From the NCBI GenBank assembly GCA_022414725.1, contig CM039462.1, positions 100,311,209 to 100,375,208 of the forward strand: 64,000 nt of DNA, read 5' to 3'. The notes under the pieces are model-generated. The model was not told the origin of the DNA, made no database searches, and was given only the letters and a program-made list of their open reading frames with translations. Below, piece by piece: positions 1-12,542 of this stretch; the first letter of the stretch is position 1, and each line of letters starts with the position of its first letter. Both the position numbers and the translations under genes were made by a program. The DNA is from Microglena sp. YARC (lineage: Eukaryota; Chlorophyta; Chlorophyceae; Chlamydomonadales; Chlamydomonadaceae).

Positions 1-1660
1 CCCTACCATCTGATTTATTTGCTTTACCCCTTTATTAGCCTAGGTTAGTAAAATTAAGAGCCGAAGTTACCACTGTACCATGTCATTCTTTATTTCCAAG
101 CTATAAGAGCAGCTGTTAGGTAGCTCCCTTATATTCAGACAACTTTATTAGCAAGCTTCGGCATTTTCATGTGCTCTACCATCTGATTTGTTTCCTTCAT
201 CCCTTTACTAGCCTAAGTTAGTAACATTAAGAGCCTAAGGTACCACTGTACCATAACGTGTTTCCAGCTATAAGGAGCAGCTGCTAGGCAGCTCCCTTAT
301 ATTTTGGCAAATCTACTAGCAGGCTTTAGCATTTTCATGTGCCATACCATCTGATTTATTTCCTTCATCCCTTTACTAGCCTAAGTTAGTAACATTAAGA
401 GCCTAAGGTACCACTGTACCATATCGTGTTTTACAGCTACGAGGAGCAGCTGCTAGGCAGCTCCCTCATATTTGCACCACATTACTCATAGCTAGCAGAC
501 TTCTTTGCATTTTTGCATTTTCACGTGCTATTTCTGATTAATCTACTTCATACCTTTACTAGTCTAAGGTGAGTACAATAAAAGCCAGCTTAAGGTTACC
601 ACTGATACCATATCGTTTTTCCAGCTACAGAGCAGCAGCCTGTTAGGCAAGCTCCCTTATATTTGCACACATCTACTAGCAGGATTCGGCATTTATCATG
701 TGCCCTACCATCCAGGCCAGTCCCGCGGGTACTACAAAGGGCGCACAGCAGCGCGATTTTGCGCATGCTTTTTGAGCCCCACTGCGCGTTTCGCGCAGCT
801 TTTTTCGACCCCCTTGGGCGCAGCGCGCAGTTTTTTGCCGCCTTTCGCCACTAGAAAGCGCTGGCCAATTTGACGTTTGTGCGCTTTAAGCGCTGACCAA
901 TTTGACAAAATGTAGTACCCTGCTACCATCTGATGTATCTGCTTTATACCTTTACTAGCATGAGTGAGTACAATTAAGAGCTTAAGTTGCCCACTGTACC
1001 ATATTGTGTTTCCCAGCTATGAGGAGCAGCTGTTAGGTAGCTCCCTTATGTGTGGACAACTTTTATAGCAAGCTTCGGCCATTTTCATGTGCGCCTACCA
1101 TCTGATGTTTCTACTTCATACCCTCGAAGAAAGAAACAATAAAGCCTAATTTACCACTGTCCCATATCGTTTTTCCCAGGCTAGCAGCTCCCTTATTATT
1201 TGGACAACTTTACTAGCAAAGCTACCTCATTTTCATGTGCCCTACCATCTGATTTATTTCCTTCATACCTTGACTAGTCTAAGTGAGTAAAATATTAAGA
1301 ACCTAAGTTACCACTGTACACATCGTGTTTCCCAGCCTATGAGGAGCAGCTGTTAGGTAGCTCCCTTATATGTAGAAAATTAAAATAGCAATCTTCTTCA
1401 TTTCATGTGCCCTTCATCTTGATGATGTCTACTTCAAACCTGTACTAGTTTAAGTCAGTACAATAAGAGCTTAATAGTTACCACTGTTACCATATCAAGT
1501 TTTCCAGCTATAAGGAGCAGCTGTTAAGGTAGCTCCCTTATATTTAGACAACTTTTAATAGCAAGCTTCGGCATTTTCATGTGCTTCTTACGCCCTTACA
1601 TCTGATGTATTTGCTTCATACCTTAACTAATTTGAGGTTAGTAAAAAATTAAGAGCCCCA
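1..1660. repeat. ~170-bp satellite array, first (noisy) copy
   Basis: About ten head-to-tail units of roughly 165-180 bp. Recurring landmarks are CTACCATCTGATTTATT, TTACCACTGTACCATATCG, GGAGCAGCTGTTAGGCAGCT and GCATTTTCATGTGCC, with unit starts near 3, 178, 346, 523, 923, 1097, 1245, 1410 and 1600. A GC-rich MITE interrupts the array at 713-922. The same array recurs at 12840-14450. This copy carries many single-base insertions relative to the other, which points to unpolished sequence. I see no coding potential. Confidence 0.85.
713..922. mobile_element. hAT-like MITE, copy with corrupted left end
   Basis: A GC-rich block inserted in the satellite. It ends in TGTAGTACCCTG, and the left end reads CAGG...GGGTACTACA with about ten extra bases. 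It is flanked on both sides by the octamer CTACCATC (705-712 and 923-930), an 8-bp target duplication as expected for the hAT superfamily. It is the counterpart of the intact copy at 13550-13744. There is no transposase, so it is non-autonomous. Confidence 0.75.
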
Positions 1661-1853
1661 ATTCAACGCATTCAATTCGCGTAAATGACAATTTAAATTT
1701 CAATTAAATTAAGATAACGGGGGGAGGGGGGAGGGGGGAAACGGCAGGAAGACTGATTTTCACCGCATTTACGCAAACGCGTGTCAGGTTAAGATGGAGT
1801 TGGAGTTGTGGAATTTGAAGCAAAAGGAGGGGGGAAATAAATTGACAAAAGTT

Positions 1854-1940
<87 letters not shown>

Positions 1941-1954
1941 CCCCGCCAACCCCC

Positions 1955-1985
<31 letters not shown>

Positions 1986-2010
1986 CCCCCCCCCCCCCCC
2001 CCCCCCCCCC

Positions 2011-2056
<46 letters not shown>

Positions 2057-2714
2057 CCCCCCCCCCCCCCCCCCCCGCCCCCCCCCCCCCCCTCTCCCTC
2101 TAAAACCCCCTTACCCCACCCTACCCCACCTGAAATGGGGATCATTCAAAAGATCTTTTCTTGCCCTATCCATTTATGCCCTTCCATTTTTCATGGGGTT
2201 GCCCAAACGTGATTTATCGCGAAGTTAAGATTTGGTTAAACACGTTAGACCCCTCGAACTTTCCTGTTAAACCTTATTTTGGGTAAACAAAAAAAAGTTT
2301 GTAATCGTATCCTGAGGATAAACTCTATTTTAAACGCGAAGATGAAGAGCGTACGGCAGCTTTTTCCTGTTTTTCCCCTCCCCCCCCCCCCTCGCATTTA
2401 ATTTCTGAAATAAATGCCGTCTTCAAATCGATAATGGTTATAAACATTGAATGGCTGTTTTGAACACAACTAATTTTCGAAAATAAATGCTGTATTGAAA
2501 AAATGATTATAAACACGAAAGCTTTTTTTAATACAAAATAATTCCAATGACAAGCAAGTGTCAATGTAAACAGGGCTCTATTAAGGGCATCTGATCATTG
2601 TTTTTATTTCAGACTTTCTGTAGGACAATGTGAGTTGCTACTTGGGCTACTCAAGCCTGTTTTCAGGAATTGTTGTCAGAAGAAAAAAACTGTAACGGAT
2701 GATGACATATTCCG
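1661..2714. other. Non-coding spacer with poly-C tract (1857-2098)
   Basis: Holds a G-rich patch near 1720, then about 240 bases that are almost pure C with scattered A, T and G (1857-2098), then AT-rich sequence with no gene. The poly-proline and poly-glycine frames here are homopolymer translations. The matching place in the other copy (14676-14700) has only about 25 C, so length here is unreliable. A diverged inverted relative of 1790-2210 lies at 7076-7290. Confidence 0.7.
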
Positions 2715-3300
2715 GTCCAGTAATCCAGCCCAACCCAACACAGCCCAACCCAACACAACACAACTTATCCCAAACCAAACCAAACCAAACCAAACCAAAC
2801 CAAATCAAACCAACTTTTCCCAAACCCAACTCAACCTAAACCAGACCAAAATTTACCCAACCCAACTCATCCCAACACAAACACAACAACAACTTATCCC
2901 AAATTAAACCAAACCAAACCAAATTTAAAACAACCCAACTTCATCCCAAACCAAACCAAACCAACCCAACTTTATCCCAAAACCAACCCAAACCAAAACC
3001 AAACCCAAACCAACCAAATTAACCCAAACCAACTCATCCCAAACCCGAAACCAAACCCAACTTATCCGCAAACCAAACCAACCAAACCAAACCAAAACCG
3101 CAAACCAGCCCAAACCAAACCAAACTTTTCCCACCCAACACCAACCGGCAAACCAACCCAAACCAACCCAAAACCAACTCATCTCAAACCAATCATCCCA
3201 TCCCAGCCCAACCCAACCCAACCCAACCCAACCCAACTCATCCCAAACCCAACCAAGCCCAACTCATCCCAACCCAAACAACCCAAACCAACCCAACGCT
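2715..3300. repeat. AACCC/AACCA pentanucleotide block, copy 1
   Basis: Short-period repeats of the types CCAAACCAAA and CCCAACCCAA with TTATCCCAAA interruptions. The matching block at 15305-15856 is cleaner and read-through in one frame. Both are low-complexity DNA and not a protein. Confidence 0.85.
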
Positions 3301-3880
3301 GATATACAGATGCTCGCTTGCGTCCACGTCACACGAACGTTGCCTTGTTTTCCTTGGTAAGTTCTTCGAAGATTGGATTGTTGCTGGCGTTTTCAGCAAA
3401 CCTCTGGGCTGCTCACTATCCCTTTCACTTCCCCCCTGGTGTGATACCCACGGAAGCCAGCGAGAACACTAAAGCAGATCAGGCAGGTTAAAGACTTGTC
3501 TAAGTCATGTAAGTTCTCTAAGCATGCTTTCCCACAATACGGCATCAAAAATCACGAACCATTTCACCTCATTAGCATAGCATCAGCACTAATTTCATGA
3601 GGTCATAGTTTTGCTATCCGCAGGCCCAGAATATTAGTCAGTTAGCCTATGCAAATTAGTCAGTTAGCCTGTGCAAAGGTAGCAGTTACCTGTTCAAAAT
3701 CTTTCGGTTAGCCTCGTGCAAATTCCATCAGGGCACTAGTACTCCTCCCTATCCATGATCTCAGTCAGGTTAGCCTGTGCCAAAGAGTTGTGCACCTTTC
3801 TTGTTTTCATGCATTTTTGGCGGAGCCCCCACCTTCTGCGGTGGGCGAGAGCCCCCCGGGCGTCACCGCTTTACCAAGTG
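3301..3880. repeat. Dispersed repeat fragments and GTTAGCCTGTGCAAA units
   Basis: 3370-3500 is a copy of a dispersed family marked by CTCTGGGCTGCTCAC and GATACCCACGGAA (other copies near 15950, 33110, 33950, 34990, 38940 and 41560). From 3630 to 3790 there are about six ~22-bp units with CAGTTAGCCTGTGCAAA. No gene is seen. Confidence 0.6.
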
Positions 3881-3904
3881 CCTTTCTGTCTGTCTGTCTG
3901 TCTG

Positions 3905-3935
<31 letters not shown>

Positions 3936-4170
3936 GTCTGTCTCCGTCCGTCCGTCCGTCCGTCGTCCGTCCGTCCGTCCGTCCGTCCGTCTGTCTGTCG
4001 TCTGTGCTGTCTGGCTGTCTGTCTGTCTGTCTGTCCATCACATGTGTCCAGTCCTGGGGCTCGTAACACTCTCCACCCTTCAAATCTCGGGACAGCTCAA
4101 CCTCGTCAATTTCGAACCCCACTCTCCATGAATTGTCTGCGTCACTTGCCCAACGCGCTGAGGCTTGTGT
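3819..4170 (+). repeat. GGCGGAGCCCC family element containing CTGT/CCGT microsatellite, copy 1
   Basis: Starts with GGCGGAGCCCCCACCTTCTG and closes near GTCACTTGCCCAACGCGCTG. In between, 3886-4035 is (CTGT)n, (CCGT)n, (CTGT)n. It is one of at least nine dispersed copies in the window (others at 16369, 17739, 22075, 25386, 39428, 42180, 43105 and 48712). The Cys/Val/Arg/Pro-rich open frames are microsatellite translations. Confidence 0.65.
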
Positions 4171-4843
4171 GGGTCTTTTGACTTGTCCTGCTTGCCCCTG
4201 CGCTCTTTCCTTTTCCCTCTCTTTCAACTGTGCAGTACATCTGTTGCAATTGCTTTGATTCACTGCCCAAAACCTTCCATCTTGTTATACAACTGCAACA
4301 GTAAGGCTCGATGTGCCTGCGTGTCAACTGTCTCGCAAAAAATTGTTTTTTACTCAAGTTTATATGTAAACCATCTCCTCCTCTCTGCTTCACTGCCCTG
4401 CCCCCAGTATTCCCTAGCACAGTGGCAGCGGGCTGTCTCATATATCTCTCTTTTCACAGTTGAGCTGGTCTAACTACATAATCAACAAGGGTCCGAATCA
4501 GGGCTGCTGGTGGCCACCAGATAGTTGACTGGTGCAAAATCTGTTGTTTTTTTTTTCTAATACTTTTTCATGAGGCCGTGTCCAGTCTAGTACAGGCTGC
4601 TTAGCACTTCTAGGTGAGTGCAAGCTGGTGGGTTGCGAGACTCTCATTTTTCCACAGGTGGTGATGGTTTGAACGTGGGGTGGTGGAGTGGTGAGTGTGT
4701 GAGTGGGCGGGGTATCAGTAGGAAATGATGTTACAGTGGCTACCAGAAATGGCTGTGCACAAAATCTGTTGTAATACTTTCTCTGCTGCCCTCACCCCCC
4801 AGTTGGGCCTAGAAGTGCAACCGGTGCAGTCATGGCCAGGACC
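4171..4843. repeat. End of first duplicated copy, up to the gap
   Basis: Matches 16700-17260 (landmarks TGGCTACCAGAAAT, AAAATCTGTTGTAATACTTT and CACCCCCCAGTTGGGCCTAG) with many small indels. Homology runs directly into the N gap. No gene is seen. Confidence 0.75.
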
Positions 4844-5843
4844 NNNNNNNNNNNNNNNNNNNNNNNNNNNNNNNNNNNNNNNNNNNNNNNNNNNNNNNNN
4901 NNNNNNNNNNNNNNNNNNNNNNNNNNNNNNNNNNNNNNNNNNNNNNNNNNNNNNNNNNNNNNNNNNNNNNNNNNNNNNNNNNNNNNNNNNNNNNNNNNNN
5001 NNNNNNNNNNNNNNNNNNNNNNNNNNNNNNNNNNNNNNNNNNNNNNNNNNNNNNNNNNNNNNNNNNNNNNNNNNNNNNNNNNNNNNNNNNNNNNNNNNNN
5101 NNNNNNNNNNNNNNNNNNNNNNNNNNNNNNNNNNNNNNNNNNNNNNNNNNNNNNNNNNNNNNNNNNNNNNNNNNNNNNNNNNNNNNNNNNNNNNNNNNNN
5201 NNNNNNNNNNNNNNNNNNNNNNNNNNNNNNNNNNNNNNNNNNNNNNNNNNNNNNNNNNNNNNNNNNNNNNNNNNNNNNNNNNNNNNNNNNNNNNNNNNNN
5301 NNNNNNNNNNNNNNNNNNNNNNNNNNNNNNNNNNNNNNNNNNNNNNNNNNNNNNNNNNNNNNNNNNNNNNNNNNNNNNNNNNNNNNNNNNNNNNNNNNNN
5401 NNNNNNNNNNNNNNNNNNNNNNNNNNNNNNNNNNNNNNNNNNNNNNNNNNNNNNNNNNNNNNNNNNNNNNNNNNNNNNNNNNNNNNNNNNNNNNNNNNNN
5501 NNNNNNNNNNNNNNNNNNNNNNNNNNNNNNNNNNNNNNNNNNNNNNNNNNNNNNNNNNNNNNNNNNNNNNNNNNNNNNNNNNNNNNNNNNNNNNNNNNNN
5601 NNNNNNNNNNNNNNNNNNNNNNNNNNNNNNNNNNNNNNNNNNNNNNNNNNNNNNNNNNNNNNNNNNNNNNNNNNNNNNNNNNNNNNNNNNNNNNNNNNNN
5701 NNNNNNNNNNNNNNNNNNNNNNNNNNNNNNNNNNNNNNNNNNNNNNNNNNNNNNNNNNNNNNNNNNNNNNNNNNNNNNNNNNNNNNNNNNNNNNNNNNNN
5801 NNNNNNNNNNNNNNNNNNNNNNNNNNNNNNNNNNNNNNNNNNN
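4844..5843. other. Assembly gap, exactly 1,000 N
   Basis: A run of exactly 1,000 N, which looks like an arbitrary scaffold-gap length. Any frame spanning it is meaningless. Confidence 0.99.
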
Positions 5844-7075
5844 TATAATCAACGGGAAACAACATTCCAATCTTCTGCTTCCAATAGGACCACCAGACAG
5901 AAAGCCGAACCATCTGTCTCTCAACAGGGGATCACACAACGTGAAGGAAACAGAAATTGGCCTAACTTCAACTGATTTGTTACATATTTTTTGTCACATT
6001 GAATTATTGTACACCCTCGCATCCAAGTAGAACTTAATATTAAGAATAGCTTCAAGCCTCACAGCCAATTTGGCTGCAAACCTTTTGAATTTGTGCAACA
6101 AACAATTTGAACCATTTCTCGATTTGCGAGGCATCCTTTTAGGACCATGGTAACTTCCTCGTATAGCTCCAATGTTACAGAGTTCCAGGGTTCATTCCTA
6201 AAAAAAAAAACTCTCCATTATTTCCTCATTAAGCTTATCGCAGTATCAGGCGACATTAAAATTCAGTCATTCTGAGCACCCTTATTTAGGGGTCACCCTC
6301 AGTTTTTTTCTAAACTTGACTCAACCTCAAATGACATTCTGATCCACCCTTGAGTAGCCTTGGTAAGGCAGTCCTTGCACCACTGGACCTGCAATAAGTA
6401 ATCTACCCCTTTGTGGGATGGTCAGCTTCCTCATTGGTTTAACTTTACTCAGACCTCACAAATGACATTCTGAGACCACCCATGATAGCCCTGAAGGGCA
6501 GTTCATTGCACCACTTTGACTATGCAATAAACTAATCTACCCCTGGTGGTTTGGAGTGAATGGGTTTGAAAACGAATTTTGGACTACCAGGACAATCCCT
6601 TGTGTGAATTCGCGAGGGGATCCTTAATGGCCCATACGTAACCCCCCACCAATCCATATCTAAGTTTTTCAAAAAGGGTATTTCGATTTAAATGGTGGGG
6701 GGGGCAACCCCCCAGTTGTTGTAGATAACCCCTTTTATACTCCCAGATGTATCTCTAGATAACCGCAATATCAATAATACATGTATATTTTTCGACATTT
6801 TCCCGGACAACAGAATTTTAGAGGACCACGGAATATTCGCCACAATCAAACAGTAAGTAGTGGTAAACATAGGTTCAGAAAACAAGAGTAAAAAAAGTTG
6901 GACACCTAATCCCCCGAGGAGGCAAGGAAAAAGCATTTCTACCGCACGTTCGATATGGATAGACCTATCCTCAAACTATATAAAACAAAAAGTTTTTTTT
7001 TTTAGCCAAAAATAAAGTTACAAAAGTTATAGGGGTCCAAAGTTTCTTTCAACCAAAGCGCCCAAAGTTAACTTC
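5844..7075. other. No gene seen; one ~125-bp imperfect duplication
   Basis: AT-rich sequence without a convincing ORF. Segments around 6330-6420 and 6460-6545 are diverged copies of each other (shared GACATTCTGA, TGCACCACT and TAATCTACCCCT). Confidence 0.5.
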
Positions 7076-7300
7076 CGATAAATCACGTTGGAACCCCCAT
7101 TAAAGAGTAAGAGCATAACTGAATGGCTTTAAAAGAATTTCGATGACCCCCTTTTAGGGAGTAGTGAGTAATTGGTTTAGGAGGGCTGTGGGGTGTGGGG
7201 GTGTGAGGGTAAAAAAACTTAGCCAACTTTATTTCCCCCTCTTTTTGTATGAAACGTCCACATCCAACTCCCATCTGAATCGGACACCATATCAAGCGGT
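7076..7300 (-). repeat. Inverted diverged copy of the 1790-2210 repeat
   Basis: Read on the minus strand it shows GGGAGTTGGA, AGAGGGGGAAATAAAGTT, CCTAAAAGGGGGTCAT and TTTAATGGGGGTTCC. These are in the same order as GGAGTTGGAGTTG, GGAGGGGGGAAATAAA, TAAAACCCCCTTACC and TTTCATGGGGTTGCC at 1794-2205. It has CACACCCC in place of the poly-C run, which shows that the tract marks the variable middle of a dispersed element. Confidence 0.6.
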
Positions 7301-8300
7301 CCAAAATCTGTTCTTTCTTCCCCCCCCTGGGCCATGACCATCATATTTTAAGAAGCGTGCAAGGCAGTTAAACCTGCTGTGTTTTCATTGTGCTAGTCAA
7401 TTAACATGGTTTTGGGGGCAATCTACAGTGTCCCCGATACACAAGCCACCCCCTCCCCAGTTCCCCCTCCCCTCCTTGGCACCACAGGAAACCCCAGGAA
7501 AAAGTGATTATTGCAACCCAAAATGTTGCTTCATTTGGTTGTGTCCCTGCATATTGGTGAAGCTGATGACCAATGACCGGCATGCATGAATGGAGTTCAG
7601 CTGCCTGCCTGCTAGTGATGGTTGATGATAATGATATGTTGGTGATACATTTTCATGATGCCCAAACTGGACTCATATGTGCCCGCGGTGTTACTAATCC
7701 CAGGTTTCATTATTTACATTCACAGCTTGCACAAATATTACAAGCAGTTAAACATAATGTCATTCTTTGTGCAAAATGCATGTTCCTCAAAGACTCTTAA
7801 CAAAAAATCCGGGGGCCTTGCCTCTGTACCCCCCCCCCTATTAACGGGGGCGCTTCATGCTACGGCAATAGCAATTGGCTACGCCAACATCCTGAAATCA
7901 GCTAGTAGCCCAGTACCTACTAGAAACTCCTACAAAATCTTTAATACCAAAACCACTGGCTTCACATTGGGACATGCATAATGTGGGAAGCCCAGAAAGT
8001 AGTTATCGATTCAGAATGTACAGCATGTCCTGATGTCAAAAAAAAAAAATCCGCTCCACTGAGCGATCCAGAGAGTAAGTGGGCCAGGTGGGGGGGGGAT
8101 GCCGATGCTGCATTGCTATTCCGACATTTTCTCTGTTTTTAGCTGGCTCTGCACTGCTCCATGTATTGGTCATACCTATTCAAATGCATGTGCACCAGTG
8201 AAGCATGATCAAACATTAATTTGAAAACAAACAAATATTACTATATGTGGTGTTTTGTGTGTGGTATTTACATGGCTTCGTGCATTGTGTGCGCAAATCT
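7301..8300. other. No gene seen
   Basis: Mixed sequence with short C and A homopolymers. The short ORFs have no recognisable domain and no splice context that I can support. Confidence 0.4.
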
Positions 8301-8560
8301 TGTGATGTGGGGAACTCGTGATCAGGTTTGTATGTGTTACTTGTGAAGAGTTGCTGGTGTTATGTGTGCGTGTGTCGTTTTGTGTGGTTTTGTGGGGTGT
8401 GTGGCCGTATTATGTGATGCATGTGTGTGTAAAGAGTGGCGTGTTTGTAATTGTGTGGTATGTGTGCATTGTGTGTTGTGTGTGTCAGTGTTTGTGTGCA
8501 TGCTGTTGCGCCCATGTGAGTGTTATGTGGTGTGGTGCATGTCATTGTACAAAATCAGGG
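8301..8560. repeat. GT-rich low-complexity tract
   Basis: Degenerate TGTGTG with interspersed TATGTG and TTGTGTG. It opens Cys/Val frames in both orientations, which are not genes. Confidence 0.6.
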
Positions 8561-9700
8561 CACATGGAAAGTCCTACCCACCTGAAATGTGGACATACCA
8601 GCCTGTGTCGGAAAGCTCGATGCCCTACATACAAACCCCTTGCTAGCTCCCAGACATCAAGACCAGCGCCAAATTTATTGTTTCTAGTCCAAGCACTAGC
8701 AGATCACCAGCAACATACTTAGGGATTCCAGCCCTAGTAATTTCTCTGCTTTGTCTCCCTTAGAAGTCCAACAAAATATAACAACCAACGCCTTACATTC
8801 CATAGCCTGACTCCAAAGACATGCAGCGAGAGGGAAATTACCTTGCTTGTCCTCACCCACATGGTGTCGGGAAGAACTCTGCAGATGAGCGCAATCGAAC
8901 GAACATTGGTTTAACAAGGCGCGTGAAAAAAGCAGGTCGAGCGGAACAACAAATGATATGAGACACGACCAGACCGATTGAGGGACGATTTAAGACGCTC
9001 CTTGGTGCCCGATCCAAGCAGCAGCCAAAAGAAAGGAAAGGAACGCCAACCGTCGCCGTCCTCTTTTTGCCTCCAGGCGTTCATTCTTATTCTATTCTGC
9101 ATCTTCCAGTCACGAGAACAGAAAATAGCCAAGCTAACTCGCTTGTGAATTTCAGAGCTTAAGAAAGGACGGGATCGGAGAAGAACAAGCGAACGTCTGC
9201 GTGGCTTTAATTATGCACAAACGGAGCACAAGGGTGTCCAAGAGAAGACCTGTGCCGCAGATGCCGTGACGACTTGCTAATTAACAAATTGTACCGGACT
9301 AATTACTGCGAGTACAATTGTTAATTGTAATTAAGTCCTTCAGACCCCGGAAAGTGCCAAAGAGACGAGGGGGGGGGGGGGTCCGACCTTTCCCAATTGT
9401 ATTGTACCTCGTGTAACTTTCTGCCAGGCGAATTTTGATGCGTGAACGTAACACCATTGAGAGGTTCGACGAGAGGAGTACAAATCTGGAAGTCGTTAGT
9501 TAGTGACACCAAGGGTGTAATTGATGAATCCCTGGAAGGTACATCCAGCTGGACGCCAGGCTGACGCCCCAGACCTTCGCGTCCAGCTTGGGAACGAGCG
9601 GCAGTTGCGAAAAAGGCGCGCGCGCAACGCGTTCTGAATGTCCTCCCCGTCATACTTACCAAGTTCCCTAAAGCAGTCGAAGCCTGGTCGAGCAACTCGA
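8561..9700. other. Single-copy-looking sequence, no gene identified
   Basis: Balanced composition without tandem structure. The frames on both strands are under about 75 residues and carry no motif that I recognise. Unannotated exons could be present, but nothing supports a specific call. Confidence 0.35.
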
Positions 9701-9825
9701 GCCCCCCCCCCCACCCCCCCACCCCCCCCCCCCCCCCACCCCCCCCCAGCCCCCACCCCACCCCACCCCACCCACCCCACCACACCCCCCCCCCCCCCCC
9801 ACCCCAAAAACACACACACCACCGA
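9701..9825. repeat. Poly-C / CCCCA tract
   Basis: About 110 bases of C runs separated by single A, then CACACACC. The Gly/Pro ORFs on both strands are artefacts of this tract. Confidence 0.8.
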
Positions 9826-10919
9826 GCCGACCATCAGCTCCAGAATACAAGTGAGTAATCAAGCCATTATAATGATATGATAAGATAAAAAACAGATAAA
9901 TAACCCTTCAGTCATCCGTGACTCCTCCTAGGGCGAACACTGCTGAGCCGTCCCAAGAAAGTGTAAAAATACTAAAATCTATATAACTTGTCCAAACTTG
10001 AATTTATAAATTTTGTTTGTATGGTTGGAAGGCCTTGCCGAGATATGCTCATGGACCCCCCTTTCACTATGTAAACTGTCTGGTCACATATGAGTCCAAA
10101 GAGGGGGAGGGGGGGGGGGGTGAATTTATTTGACCCCGGGACCCCCCCCCCTGTGTCTTAAGTGTGCCAATAACTGCCCTTGTCAACAAATCTCTATGGT
10201 GACTCAGCATGTCATTTGGAATCTGAGAAAAAGATAGGCAAAAAACCTGAGAGGCTCCCCCCCCCCAAACACACACACCACACACAGGTCGACATCAGAG
10301 TCAAAACAACCAGCCAGTAGATCGAGATGCCATCACTGTTCTTTCTGGAGCTACACGTGGTCTGGTTCTAGACCTTCACCTTCTTGGGCCAACCTGTTGC
10401 TAGCTAGCGCGTCTATTGTTGACAGCTGACTACGGCATTCCACAGCCAGTAGCCTTGAGCAACCTTGTCGCGATCTGCGCACCCAACTCGTATTTCAGGA
10501 CGCCTGCTGACAGCGCGAACGAGGACGCGTTTCGTCCCTCCTGCATTGAACGTCATTTCCATTCTCGCCCCCCTGACCTATATTCAACAACACACCTACC
10601 ATTAGCGCATCGTTTGTGAAGCATCCGATCTGAGCAATATTTCCTGGCCTGGAAGTAAAGAAATTATAATTCGCAGTGGATATGGTCAGCCGGCCGTCTC
10701 AGACCATCGCCGTTTTCTTCCCTTCCGCTCCGCCCCAATGGATACTGCAACTGCAGAAAGAGGATCGGATAGCAGTTCAGCTTTATTCCAACGCAAGGGA
10801 TCGACGAGGAAGAATCCAGAGCAGCTAGCTCCGGTGTCCCCTATGATCGATACCCAGTTCAGCGACATATATCGGGCAAACCACCAACCCTAGTGAGGTA
10901 CCTAACAACTAAGACACGT
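9826..10919. other. No gene seen; short poly-G and poly-C tracts
   Basis: Contains G runs near 10105 and C runs near 10142 and 10258. 10300-10900 looks single-copy but has no recognisable protein. Confidence 0.35.
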
Positions 10920-11345
10920 CAGGTGACGAGAATAGAGAAGTTTGTGTGCGTGTGTTACTTGGGGATGAGGGGGGGGTGGTGGGGTGGGGGGTAGGACAGG
11001 CACCTGGCAACCATAACCCTAGAATGATACCAGTGGTACCTGACATCATACCACTGGCAATGAGAGGAATCACAGCTATGTGGAGGTTGTTTGTTTGTGT
11101 GTGTCGGCCGATGGGTGTTGTGGGAGGTGAGCGCATCGTGCGTTGTGGTGTGCTGACTGTGCGCTCGGTGTGTGTGTGGGGGTTGCGTGGTGGGTGAGGA
11201 GTTGGTGGGGGGAGAGACAGGTCCTGGCAACCACAAAACTAGAAGTGCTGTAATGGACCCAAACTCATACCCTTCCATTTGTGAGGTAGAATGGTGGTAG
11301 TAGTTGTGTGATTGTGTGTGTGTGTGTTGGAGGGGGGGGTGGGAA
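10920..11345. repeat. Two ~230-bp imperfect GT/GGGGTG-rich units
   Basis: GTGTGTGTG followed by a GGGGTGG patch, then GACAGG..CCTGGCAACCA and CTAGAA, is seen twice (10940-11040 and 11160-11250). The second unit leads into another GTGTGTGTG/GGGG patch at 11308-11340. No gene. Confidence 0.5.
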
Positions 11346-12542
11346 GGGGATGGTTACCAATGCCCAGTTTTTTTTAAAAAATCTGAAAATTTTTTTTCCT
11401 AGCTTTATGGTTTTTAGACCTCTTCCAAGCAGCGTTCTGTCTTCCATACTTTTTATAGCTATCCCGGCTTTTTGTAGCTTTTTAGGGCCATTTAGGCACA
11501 CACTAAAAACTTTTGTTAACCTTTTACAGTAAATTTTTGCTGAAACGGGGTCAAACTAACGATCACTATATACAGCGGGGAAATCAATCCCTGTACCATG
11601 GTAGCAATGTTGTGGGGGTATGTGGGTCGCATGGTAGGTAATCCTATTAGCTATCTAGCCTAATCTCCTGCAGCAAAATTGTTGTTGTGAATACTCGTGT
11701 GTTCTTACCTCCTACTGCTGTCGGCTTGTCTAGTGTCCGAGCTCGATGCAGTACGTCTGCGAAAGCAAAACCCACTGAACAATTCCCAGTGCAAGTAAAA
11801 CGGAGGGTTACTCCAACCCCACGCCGTGCAAGGCCTGTCAAGTTTCAGCTTCTGTTACCTTACTCCAACTTTCGCGATAGATAAATAAATAGATAAATAA
11901 TAAAAAAATAATAAATGCATACAATAGTTACGCCCTTATTACGAGGCCGCAGTGCTGGGCATCGGGGCACCACCAAACCATTTGGCGGAAGACTTGTATC
12001 TTTATGATTGAGGATGGTAATGATGTGATGATGCTTAGATGATGTTGATGATGATTGCATGATGACGTTTTCCTCGCGTGCCCTACTCAGGACTTCAAAT
12101 GTGCCTCAGCTTTGACGAGTCAAGGGGGACTTTTGTTGGGGGATGTTCATTGTTGTTGTGACAGGGTTTGTCTATGAAAGTTGGGCTGCAAAGTGGTCAT
12201 GACCATGCCTTTTTTTGCGAATAAAGCTTAGGTCTGTTTTTGTTTTTACTTCGTATTATATTACAGATCGTATATTTTACCCCGATGTTCGGCCCAAATT
12301 ATCGCAATAAGAGACTCTAAGAGACCTTGAAAAAAACCGAAATTGACGTATGAAATTGACTAAAAATCGACAAAAATTCACTAAATCTTAATAAAATCGG
12401 AATAAGGATGTTGTGCCTGGAGGAGCAAATACAAAAACGTAAGAAGATTTTGCTCTTTCAGATTTGAAAAAATTATCACTGCTGGTTCATTGGGCTGTTT
12501 AGGAGCGCTCGATAGTTTGTATTTAGTTTATATTTTTAGACA
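11346..12542. other. AT-rich sequence, no gene seen
   Basis: Includes ATAAATAA repeats at 11880-11915, GATGATGAT at 12000-12060 and long AT-rich stretches. No supported ORF. Confidence 0.4.

Noticed and set aside
1704..2228. Poly-proline and poly-glycine proteins
   Set aside because: They come from a homopolymer C/G tract of unreliable length.
4725..5975. Four ORFs spanning the N run
   Set aside because: The N bases contribute undefined residues. No real sequence supports them.
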